Shown: positions 1 to 7,545 of the stretch, piece by piece
Position numbering within the stretch: position 1 is the stretch's first letter
How the letters are laid out: each line of letters begins with the position of its first letter
The notes under the pieces: model-generated
Databases searched by the model: none
Seen by the model: only the letters and a program-made list of their open reading frames with translations
Told to the model about the DNA's origin: nothing
Position numbers and translations under genes: made by a program
Assembly (NCBI GenBank): GCA_030037055.1
Contig: JASHRZ010000636.1
Coordinates: forward strand, 1-11,007
Length of the DNA: 11,007 bases
Direction of reading: 5' to 3'
Origin: Alphaproteobacteria bacterium
Lineage (GTDB): Bacteria; Pseudomonadota; Alphaproteobacteria; ATCC43930; CGMCC-115725

Positions 1-726
1 AAGCTGCGGCTGCCTGGTAAGCTCGCCGATTGCAGCAGCGGGGCCGCCAGCGGCACGGAGATCTTCCTGGTCGAGGGCGACAGCGCCGGCGGCTCGGCCA
101 AGCAGGCGCGCGACCGCGAGACCCAGGCGATCCTGCCGTTGCGCGGCAAGATCCTCAACGTTGCCTCTGCCAGCGCCGACAAGCTGCGCCAGAACCAGGA
201 GATCGCTGATCTCATATTGGCCTTGGGCTGCGGCTCGGGCGAGCGCTACAGCGAGGAGAAGCTGCGCTACGAGCGCGTCATCATCATGACCGACGCCGAT
301 GTCGACGGCGCGCATATCGCATCGCTGCTGATGACCTTCTTCTTCCGCGAGATGCCGAAGCTGGTCGCCGGCGGCCGGCTTTTCCTCGCCGTGCCGCCGC
401 TCTACCGCCTGCACCAAGGCGAAACGACGCTCTATGCCCGCGACGATGCCCATAAGGACGGGCTGCTGAAAACCGCCTTCGACGGCCGCGGCAAGGTCGA
501 GGTCAGCCGCTTCAAGGGGCTAGGCGAGATGCCGGCCAAGCAGCTGCGCGACACCACCATGGATCCGGCGCGCCGCACGCTGCTGCGGCTGACGCTCCCC
601 GAGGAGGGCAAGCGCGACTTCAAGAACACCGTGGCGATGGTCGAGAGCCTGATGGGCCGCAAGCCGGAGCTGCGCTACCAGTTCATCCAGGAACGCGCGG
701 CGTTCGTGCGCGACCTCGACGTTTAG
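1..726 (+). CDS. parE: DNA topoisomerase IV subunit B, C-terminal part (5' end outside window)
   Basis: This is the C-terminal 241 residues of the ATPase/TOPRIM subunit of topoisomerase IV, which with ParC decatenates and relaxes daughter chromosomes. The frame is open from base 1 and ends with TAG at 724-726. The TOPRIM domain is visible: the EGDSAGGSAKQARDR block carries the metal-binding Glu (visible residue 25), and TDADVDGAHI supplies Asp98, Asp100 and Asp102. PLRGKILNV lies between them. The opening KLRLPGKLADC and the TFFFREMPKL block read as ParE rather than GyrB, and the protein ends with the usual MGRKPELRYQFIQER-type tail soon after the TOPRIM region. The 5' half, with the GHKL ATPase, is outside the window. 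The paralogue GyrB is the only realistic alternative, and I consider it less likely because of the LPGKLADC signature. Confidence 0.93.
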   Translation, partial: KLRLPGKLADCSSGAASGTEIFLVEGDSAGGSAKQARDRETQAILPLRGKILNVASASADKLRQNQEIADLILALGCGSGERYSEEKLRYERVIIMTDADVDGAHIASLLMTFFFREMPKLVAGGRLFLAVPPLYRLHQGETTLYARDDAHKDGLLKTAFDGRGKVEVSRFKGLGEMPAKQLRDTTMDPARRTLLRLTLPEEGKRDFKNTVAMVESLMGRKPELRYQFIQERAAFVRDLDV

Positions 727-819
727 CGGCAGGCCGGCCGCGTCAGGCCACCATCACGGGAAGTCTATCCTGCCCTATGATCGCTAGCGCCGCTCCCGAC
801 GCCGCGGGCGAGGCACGCG

Positions 820-1972
820 ATGAACAGCGATCCGAACAGGCCCACCTGTGTACTGGTGCTGCAGGGCAGCGGCGCGCTCGCGCCTATCACATCGGCGCCG
901 ATCAGGCCCCCATTTGGGTTTGCGGGATCTCGATCGGCGCGATCAACGCGGCGGTCATCGCCGGCAACCCGCCGCCGGAGCGGCGGCTCGCCCAGCCCGA
1001 AGCGCTGTGGGATTTCATCTCCTGGCCGGCGCTCTTCGAGCCCAGCGGCGGCGAGACGCTGCATGCGCTCTACAACACCGCCAGCTACACCGAAGCGGTG
1101 ACGTTCGGCCAGCCGAATTTCTTCCCGCCGCGGCCGATCAACCCTTTCTTCGCGCCGCCCGGCGGCGACGAGGTTTTGCGATACCGCGCCGCTGCGCTCG
1201 ACGCTGCGGCGCTTCGCCGACTGTGACGTCATCACGGCGAAGACGATCCGCCTCAGCCTCGGCGTCACCGATATCGCCACCGGCGATCTGCATTTCTTCG
1301 ATAATTGCAATACGGCGGACGAGCTCGGTCCCGAACACGTTATGGCGAGCAGCGCGCTGCCGGCCGGCTTCCCGCCGTGGAGATCGGCGGCCGCTTCTAT
1401 TGGGACGGCGGCGGCGTCTCCAACATGCCGCTCAAGGCGGTGGTCAGTGGGCCGCCGGCCACACCGTCGTCTTCATGATCGACCTCTGGAGCGCCGCGGG
1501 CACGCCGCCGCCCGCATGAACGACATGTTCTGGCGCCAGGCGCAGATCCAATACGCAGCCGGACCGCGGCGCATATCGAGGCCGTCGCGACCAAAAGCTC
1601 GGCCGCGCGCTGCAGCGGCTGCGTCAATCGCCGGCTTAGAGCGACCCGGCGGTGCCGGATGACACCGCGCTGGCGGCCGAAACGCTCGACATCGTGCACA
1701 TTGTCTATCACCCCGGCGCCGACCAGATCCCGACCAGCGGCGCCGAATTCTCGCGTTTCTCGCGGCGCGAGCGCCGCCGCGCCGGCCATCGCGACATGAC
1801 GCGGGCGCCGGCGGCCTCGCTCGCGCCGACGCGCCCTCCCATTTCGGTGCGCGCGTCCATCGCGTGCGGCGGCTGGGATCGCGACCGAGCGGCCCGCCGA
1901 TCTCGGCCCCGCCCCCGATGCGCCCGAAGCCGAAGCCGGGGCGCCGGCGCCGAAAAAAAGAAACGCGCTTAA
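820..1972 (+). pseudogene. Decayed patatin-like phospholipase (DUF3734 type)
   Basis: This is a remnant of a patatin-family lipid acyl hydrolase with a C-terminal DUF3734-like region. Blocks in family order are spread over three frames. They are the N-terminal PTCVLVLQGSGAL (frame 1, with GSG where GGG is usual for the oxyanion hole), AYHIGA then VCGISIGAINAAVIAGNPP (frame 3, nucleophile Ser at 930-932), and RLSLGVTDIATGDLHFFDN and GPEHVMASSALPAGFPP (frame 1). These are followed by EIGGRFYWDGGGVSN (frame 3, catalytic Asp at 1404-1406), HTVVFMIDLWSA (frame 2), MNDMFWRQAQIQYA (frame 1), and LDIVHIVYHPGADQI and AGHRDMTRA (frame 2). Single-base losses are evident near 880 and 1377. Roughly eight codons are missing near 905-915, and further shifts lie near 1175, 1445, 1510, 1560 and 1820. 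The last frame stops at 1970-1972 after a Lys/Arg-rich tail. The neighbouring genes are intact, so this is true decay rather than poor sequence. Confidence 0.88.
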
Positions 1973-2682
1973 CCCGGAGGCTCGCCCCAGCCGGCAAGCC
2001 AGGAGCGCAGCGCCGCGCTCACCGCCGCCGGCTGCTCCAGGGTCGAGAGATGGCCGCAGCGCTCGACGACGTTGAGCACTGCGCCGGGGATCAGGTCGGC
2101 GATCTCCTCGTGCAGCGCGAGCGGCGTCGCGAGGTCCTGGCGCCCGCACAGCACCAGCGTCGAGACGCCGATTCGCTGCAGATCCTTGCGCCCATCGGGC
2201 CGCGCCATGATCGCCCGCATCTGGCGCAGAAATGCGTCGCGGCCGACGCGCTGCGCCATCTCCATGACGGCGGTCGTGAGCCTGCTGTCGCCGAGATGAT
2301 CGGGGTGCAGCCATTGCGGCAGCAGGCGCGGCGTGATGCCCTTGAACGCGCCCTTCTGCGCCAGCTCCATCAGGCCGCGGCGGATCGCCAGCCGCTCCCG
2401 CGTGTCGGCGCGGGCCGAAGTGTCGAGCAGCGCCAGCCGCGTCACCCTGTGGGGCGCTTGGCGCATGATCTCCTGAGCGACATATCCGCCCATCGACAGG
2501 CCGGCCAGCGCGAAGCGCGCCGGCGCCTCGGCCAGCACCCGCGCCGCCATCAGCGGCAGCGACTCGTCGCGGGTCAGATCGGCCACGCCGGTCTCTGCGA
2601 TGTCGCTCAGCGCTTCGACTTGCGGCGCCCACAGCGCCCAATCGCACAGCAGGCCCGGCAGGAGGATCAGCGGAATTTTCAT
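1969..2682 (-). CDS. Alpha/beta-fold hydrolase (esterase-like)
   Basis: This 237-residue protein has a single alpha/beta-hydrolase domain and no signal peptide or membrane segment, so it is probably a cytoplasmic esterase, lactonase or thioesterase-like enzyme. The N-terminal strand MKIPLILLPGLLCD leads to the oxyanion loop. The nucleophile elbow is GLSMGG with Ser63, the acid is Asp183 in LCGRQDLATP, and the base is His211 in ERCGHLSTLEQP, so the Ser-Asp-His triad is complete. The segment between the elbow and Asp183 is a helical cap of about 100 residues. The start ATG is the only good one before the conserved first strand, but the ribosome binding site is poor (AAGAAG about 12 nt upstream). 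The gene converges on the patatin remnant with a 4-bp overlap and diverges from the helicase gene. The substrate cannot be assigned. Confidence 0.88.
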   Translation of the reverse strand: MKIPLILLPGLLCDWALWAPQVEALSDIAETGVADLTRDESLPLMAARVLAEAPARFALAGLSMGGYVAQEIMRQAPHRVTRLALLDTSARADTRERLAIRRGLMELAQKGAFKGITPRLLPQWLHPDHLGDSRLTTAVMEMAQRVGRDAFLRQMRAIMARPDGRKDLQRIGVSTLVLCGRQDLATPLALHEEIADLIPGAVLNVVERCGHLSTLEQPAAVSAALRSWLAGWGEPPG

Positions 2683-2777
2683 CGTCGAGGCCGGCTTCTT
2701 GCCGCTTCGTTAACCATTCCCATGACAGTACAAAGTCGCGGTGCGCGCGCCAAGCGGGCCGCCCTCGGCGAAATAAT

Positions 2778-2806
2778 TTGACTTTCGCGCGCGCAACCCC
2801 AATTAA
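2778..2806 (+). promoter_or_regulatory. Candidate sigma70 promoter for the helicase gene
   Basis: TTGACT at 2778-2783 matches the -35 consensus at five of six positions. After a 17-bp spacer, AATTAA at 2801-2806 is a weak -10 (three of six). It lies in the only AT-rich patch of the divergent intergenic region and would start transcription near 2813, leaving a leader of roughly 43 nt before the ATG at 2856. The weak -10 keeps confidence low. Confidence 0.4.
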
Positions 2807-2855
2807 AGGGCGACCCTTGGAGTCAGAACAGAGAAAGAGCGAAGTACAAATCTGC

Positions 2856-4328
<1,473 letters not shown>

Positions 4329-4341
4329 GGGGTCGGTCCCC

Positions 4342-4599
4342 ATGAAGACGATTTTCGTGATGGTGAAGTGCGATCTCGGCAAGGCCTACAAGGTCGCCGA
4401 GGAAGCGGTCGAGAGCGTCGAGCAGGTGTCGGAGGTGTATTCGATCTCCGGCCAGTACGATTTGCTGATGAAATGCTACCTGCCGCCCGACATGGATATC
4501 GGCCATTTCGTCGTCGACAGGCTGCAGACGCTGCCGGGCATCAAGGACACCTTCACCATCATGGCCTACAAGGCCTTCTCGGAAGATCAGTCCTTCTGA
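4342..4599 (+). CDS. Stand-alone Lrp/AsnC effector-binding (RAM) domain protein
   Basis: This 85-residue protein corresponds to only the C-terminal ligand-binding (RAM, ACT-like) half of Lrp/AsnC regulators. It begins MKTIFVMVKCDLGKAYKVAE, continues with VYSISGQYDLLMKC (the conserved Gly-x-Tyr-Asp turn of the beta-alpha-beta fold), and ends with LPGIKDTFTIMAYKAF. There is no helix-turn-helix, so it cannot bind DNA by itself. Family knowledge suggests it oligomerises and binds amino acids or partners with full-length Lrp proteins. The start at 4342 is supported by GAGGGG at 4327-4332, nine bases upstream, which overlaps the helicase stop codon. An in-frame ATG at 4264 would overlap the helicase gene by about 65 bp and adds non-family residues. 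The spacing argues for co-transcription with the helicase. Confidence 0.87.
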   Translation: MKTIFVMVKCDLGKAYKVAEEAVESVEQVSEVYSISGQYDLLMKCYLPPDMDIGHFVVDRLQTLPGIKDTFTIMAYKAFSEDQSF

Positions 4600-4635
4600 G
4601 ACAACACGCGAGACCTGCGGCTTCACATGTCATAG

Positions 4636-4716
4636 CGATCACGCAGCCTTCCCCCTGCGGCGATCGTCCGCGACGCGGAGCCTAGGCCGTCAGCGCTGGC
4701 GCGCTGCCGACCGGCC
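4636..4716. other. Two imperfect hairpins after the helicase-RAM unit
   Basis: Hairpin one pairs CGATC (4636-4640) with GATCG (4662-4666) and CGCAG (4642-4646) with CTGCG (4655-4659), around an 8-nt pyrimidine-rich loop. Hairpin two pairs GGCCG (4685-4689) with CGGCC (4712-4716) and CAGCG (4691-4695) with CGCTG (4702-4706), around a 6-nt loop. Neither is followed by a T-run, so they are not classical intrinsic terminators. They could still stabilise the upstream mRNA end or mark a Rho-dependent stop. They sit between two transcription units. Confidence 0.4.
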
Positions 4717-4741
4717 CCTCAGGGCTTACAGGCTAGCAACC

Positions 4742-4770
4742 TTGCCCTCTCGCCCGCACCGGCGTAGATT
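4742..4770 (+). promoter_or_regulatory. Candidate sigma70 promoter of the catabolic cluster
   Basis: TTGCCC at 4742-4747 (-35, four of six) and TAGATT at 4765-4770 (-10, four of six) are separated by exactly 17 bp. The expected start is near 4777, giving a short leader of about 26 nt before the TTG start of the dehydrogenase. Location immediately upstream of a first gene and overlap with a strong palindrome support it. Confidence 0.55.
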
Positions 4771-4787
4771 ATTTTAGGTCTAAAATA
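4770..4787. promoter_or_regulatory. 18-bp AT-rich palindrome, probable repressor operator
   Basis: TATTTTAGGTCTAAAATA has two perfect 8-bp arms (4770-4777 and 4780-4787) around a 2-bp centre. It is strikingly AT-rich in surroundings of very high GC. It begins at the last base of the candidate -10 and covers the predicted transcription start, which is a classical place for a repressor. MarR dimers bind palindromes of about this size, and a MarR gene lies downstream in the same cluster, so autoregulation is the natural inference. No second copy is visible in the window. Confidence 0.6.
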
Positions 4788-4802
4788 TCTCGGCGAGGCA
4801 GG

Positions 4803-5588
4803 TTGGCAGCGGATCCGGCAAGACCGCTCCTCGGACGCCACGCCGTCGTCACCGGCGGCGGCAGCGGCATCGGCGCGGCGTCGGCGCTGGTCCTGGCGCG
4901 GCTTGGCGCGCGGCTTAGCCTGATCGGCCGGCGCCCGCAGACGCTCGCCGCTGAAGCCCGCGCCATTGCCGACGCCACCGGCGCAAAGACGGCGACGCTG
5001 AGCCTCGACGTTACCGACGCCGGCGCCGTGCCCGCCGCTTTCGCCGGCCTCGGCCCGGTCGACATTCTGGTCAACAACGCCGGGGCTGCCGAAAGCGCGC
5101 CTTTCGCCAAGACCGGGCTCGACCTGCTCGAGCGCATGTTGGCGGTCAATCTCAAAGCCGCGTTCCTGTGCACGCAGGCCGTGCTGCCGGGGATGCTCGC
5201 GGCCAAGCAAGGGCGCATCGTCAACATCGCCTCGACCGCAGGGCTCATCGCCTATCCCTATGTCAGCGCCTATGTCGCGTCGAAGCACGCGCTGATCGGG
5301 CTGACTCGTGCGCTGGCGCTGGAGACGGCAAAGACCGGGGTCACGGTGAACGCGGTCTGCCCGGGCTTCACCGACACCGAACTCGTCGCCCGCGCGGTTG
5401 AGACCATTACCGCGAAGACCGGGCGTTCGGCCGAGGCGGCACGCGCCGAGCTTGCTAAGACCAACCCGATGGGCCGCCTCGTCACGCCGCAGGAGGTGGC
5501 GAGCGCCGTCGCCTTTCTCTCTTTGCCAAGCGCCGGCGCGGTCACGGGACAGGCGATCGTCGTCGCCGGCGGCGAGGTGATGCCATGA
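4803..5588 (+). CDS. Short-chain dehydrogenase/reductase (SDR), classical type
   Basis: This is a 261-residue classical SDR, an NAD(P)H-dependent alcohol/ketone or 3-hydroxyacyl-CoA oxidoreductase. The nucleotide-binding motif TGGGSGIG is at residues 17-24, NNAG at 91-94, and the catalytic tetrad is Asn116, Ser144, Tyr157 and Lys161 (in SAYVASK). Arg43 and Arg44 after the second strand favour NADP(H). The start is a TTG with GAGG at 4795-4798 only four bases upstream. No ATG or GTG is available near the conserved first strand, and the candidate promoter start near 4777 excludes longer starts. The C-terminus GQAIVVAGGEVMP looks complete, but its last codon and TGA lie at the junction with the IS110 element. 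By context it is the first gene of the aromatic-acid cluster, perhaps acting on a ring-hydroxylated or ring-reduced CoA intermediate. Confidence 0.9.
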   Translation: MAADPARPLLGRHAVVTGGGSGIGAASALVLARLGARLSLIGRRPQTLAAEARAIADATGAKTATLSLDVTDAGAVPAAFAGLGPVDILVNNAGAAESAPFAKTGLDLLERMLAVNLKAAFLCTQAVLPGMLAAKQGRIVNIASTAGLIAYPYVSAYVASKHALIGLTRALALETAKTGVTVNAVCPGFTDTELVARAVETITAKTGRSAEAARAELAKTNPMGRLVTPQEVASAVAFLSLPSAGAVTGQAIVVAGGEVMP

Positions 5589-6799
5589 GACACCCTGCGT
5601 CGCTGGACAGCGGCGTTGTGTTTGTCGGGCTGGTAGGCGGCACGGTCGGTCCAGGCTCTCCAGAGGACGCGGATCCAGGCACGCGCGAGGATGCGGGTTG
5701 CGTGGGGATGGTCGCAGCCGCGGGCTCTGGCGGCGGCGTAGATTTGGGCGGCCCAGGGCGAGCTGTGCCTGGAATTGTCGGCGAAGCAGGTGATGGCGGC
5801 GCGGAGGCGGTGGTTGCAGGCCCATCGGAAGACGACGCCGCGGCTTTTGCCGGAGGCATGGGTGACGGGGCAGACGCCCGCCTCGGCGGCGAGCTGGTCT
5901 TCGGTTTGGAAGCGCTCGCGTACGTCGCCGAGCTCGGCGAGGATTTGCGCGGCGTTGACGCGGCCGGCCCGTGGGAACGACATGATGATTTTCCCGTCGG
6001 CGAGGTCGGCGAGGGCATGCTCGAGGCGGGCGCTGAGCTTGGCGATCTCGGCGACGAGCGGGCCGAGCACGGCGGCAAGCGCGCGGACCAGTTCACCCTT
6101 GATCTCGGCCTCGGCTTCGCCGGCGCAGTCGGCGGGAGCGCCGCGCAGGCGGGCGAGGAGGTCGTGAGGCGACCGGCGGCCGCAATAGCGGTTCTGGGCG
6201 AGAAAGGCGGCGAGGCGCTTCTCGCCCAGGCGGGCGGCGCTGTCGGGTGTCGGCTAGCGCTGCAGGAAGGCGAGCGCGATCGGCGAGTCGATATCGGCGA
6301 AGATCGCGGCGGCGCCGCGCCAGAAGCTCTCGAGCAGGCTGCGGAGCTGGTTGGCCAGCGCGACGCGCTCGGCCACCAGGTTCTCGCGGGTGCAGACGAG
6401 CGCGCGCAGCACCTTGATCTCGTCGGAGCATGGCCGCAGCGGCCGGAAGCGGTGGCCGTCGGTGCGCAGGATGTCGGCGAGCATGTAGGCGTCGCCCGGA
6501 TCGCTCTTGCCGCCGGCGGCGCGGTAGCGGGGCCGGCACGCCTTGACGACGCTGGGATGGATCGGCACGACCGGGTGACGGGCCTCGACCAAGGCGTCGA
6601 CGATCAGTCCCGAGGGACGCTCAATAGCGATCGGCAGCTCGGCTGGCGGTGCCAGGCGTGCCAGACGCGCGAGCATGGCCTTTATGCCCTCGGCCGTGTG
6701 CGGCACCTGCAGATGATCGACCACGCGGCCGCTGGCGTCGTCGATGATGCAAAGGGCATGCGCGCTGCCGCGCCAATCCAAACCGGCACAACAATCCAT
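5586..6799 (-). pseudogene. IS110-family transposase interrupted by an in-frame amber codon
   Basis: IS110 recombinases join an N-terminal RuvC-like DEDD domain to a C-terminal Transposase_20 domain with a catalytic Ser, and are guided by a bridge RNA. Here the start ATG is at 6799-6797 with GGGGGAA at 6813-6807. The DEDD residues are Asp8 (GLDW), Glu60 (AIERPSG), and Asp100 and Asp103 (KSDPGDAY). After Arg181 a TAG at 6256-6254 interrupts the frame; where family members have Arg-Tyr-Pro, the amber is easily explained as Tyr to stop. The same frame then continues with LGEKRLAAFLAQ, the Transposase_20 block FPRAGRVNAAQILAELGD, THASGKSRG (likely holding the Ser nucleophile) and ARARGCDHPHATRILARAW. 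In all it covers about 404 codons, the normal family length. No stop occurs inside the element; the frame runs on antisense to the SDR gene until 5270. The transposase is almost certainly inactive. Confidence 0.85.
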
Positions 6800-7000
6800 A
6801 TCTCGGTTCCCCCAAAATGCGTTAGCCTGACCCGAGCCGGGAGACCGTGCGGATCGCTCATTGACTGGCGCTCCGGCCTGCACAGCTTGGCGCTACACCC
6901 TGTGGTCCGTCCGAACCTCCCGGCGCCCGCCGCGCGGCGGGTCGCACGCGGGCCGTTCAACCGCAAGCGACGCTGGCCGTCGCGACGGGCGCTCGGGTTG
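6800..7000 (-). ncRNA. Candidate bridge RNA region of the IS110 element
   Basis: IS110-group elements encode a structured bridge RNA in the non-coding end upstream of the recombinase, as shown for IS621. Here that position is about 200 bp without any convincing gene. It contains the perfect 16-bp palindrome CCCGCCGCGCGGCGGG (6926-6941) and the 12-bp palindrome CCGTCGCGACGG (6977-6988). The assignment rests on position and self-complementarity only. I could not fold the RNA or identify its target-binding and donor-binding loops. Confidence 0.35.
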
Positions 7001-7043
7001 GCGCATGCTACGCCGCTACGCGGCTCCGCACCCGCCAACCCGA
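6993..7043. repeat. Perfect 11-bp inverted repeat upstream of marR
   Basis: TCGGGTTGGCG (6993-7003) is the exact reverse complement of CGCCAACCCGA (7033-7043). The 29-nt interval holds a second perfect hairpin, GCCGC-TAC-GCGGC (7012-7024). The right arm ends inside the marR ribosome binding site (GAAGGTG, 7042-7048). It may be an mRNA structure that limits marR translation, an operator, or the outer end of the IS110 element. Confidence 0.6.
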
Positions 7044-7053
7044 AGGTGCACCA

Positions 7054-7545
7054 ATGAGCGAGGCGCGGCTCGAGCCCGATCGCGAATCGGCGTTGATGAG
7101 CGACGACAAGCTCGAGCTCAAGCTGTGGCTGCGGCTCCTCACCTGCAGCAGCCTGATCCAAGGGGAGGTGCGCGCCAGGCTGCGCGAGGCCTTCGCCACC
7201 ACTTTGCCGCGCTTCGACCTCCTGGCGCAGCTCGACCGCGCCCCGGACGGGCTCACCATGGGCGAGCTCAGCTCGCGCCTCATGGTCAGCAACGGCAACG
7301 TCACCGGGCTTACCGAGGCGCTGGTGCGCGAAGGCCTGGTCTCGCGCCTGCCCGAGCCCGACGACCGCCGCAGCCTGCGCATCCGCCTGACCGCCGCCGG
7401 CAAGCGCGCCTTCGACGCCATGACCCCCACTCATGAGCGCTGGATCGACCAGATGATGGCCGGCCTCACCCGCGCCGAGAAGGCGCATCTGCTGGCGTTG
7501 CTGGGCAAGCTCAAGGCATCCGCACGCGAGGCCTCAGGGCAATGA
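7054..7545 (+). CDS. MarR-family transcriptional regulator
   Basis: This is a 163-residue winged helix-turn-helix regulator of the MarR family. These dimers usually repress an adjacent operon and release DNA when they bind an aromatic acid or its CoA thioester. Residues from about 20 (LELKLWLRLLTCSSLI) form the dimerisation helix. The HTH follows at LTMGELSSRLMVSNGNVTGL, and the wing is marked by the family signature PDDRRSLRIRLTAAG. The start has a good ribosome binding site (AAGG at 7043-7046, seven bases upstream). The stop overlaps the next gene as ATGA, so translation is coupled. MarR proteins with this N-terminal sequence style often accompany aryl-CoA ligase clusters, which fits here. 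A likely target is the palindrome at 4770-4787; an inverted repeat also lies directly ahead of its own start. Confidence 0.92.
   Translation: MSEARLEPDRESALMSDDKLELKLWLRLLTCSSLIQGEVRARLREAFATTLPRFDLLAQLDRAPDGLTMGELSSRLMVSNGNVTGLTEALVREGLVSRLPEPDDRRSLRIRLTAAGKRAFDAMTPTHERWIDQMMAGLTRAEKAHLLALLGKLKASAREASGQ

Larger units (their letters stand above)
5586..7000 (-). mobile_element. IS110-family insertion sequence (ends approximate)
   Basis: The element is inserted in reverse orientation between the SDR stop and marR. It consists of a transposase gene on the minus strand with almost no sequence after its 3' end and about 200-250 bp of non-coding DNA before its start. That layout matches the IS110 group, not the IS1111 group, where the long non-coding end lies downstream of the transposase. 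IS110 elements generally lack terminal inverted repeats and often make no target duplication, so the ends cannot be fixed from one copy. The 3' side must lie within a few bases of 5586-5590. The 5' side lies somewhere between about 6950 and 7040. Confidence 0.75.

Noticed and set aside
727..819. Possible terminator after parE
   Set aside because: There are GC-rich short palindromes such as GGCCGGCC, but no stem of useful length and no T-run.
2806..2818. AAGGG-CGA-CCCTT hairpin ahead of the helicase gene
   Set aside because: Only five pairs, and it would lie at or before the predicted transcription start, so a leader-RNA role is not supported.
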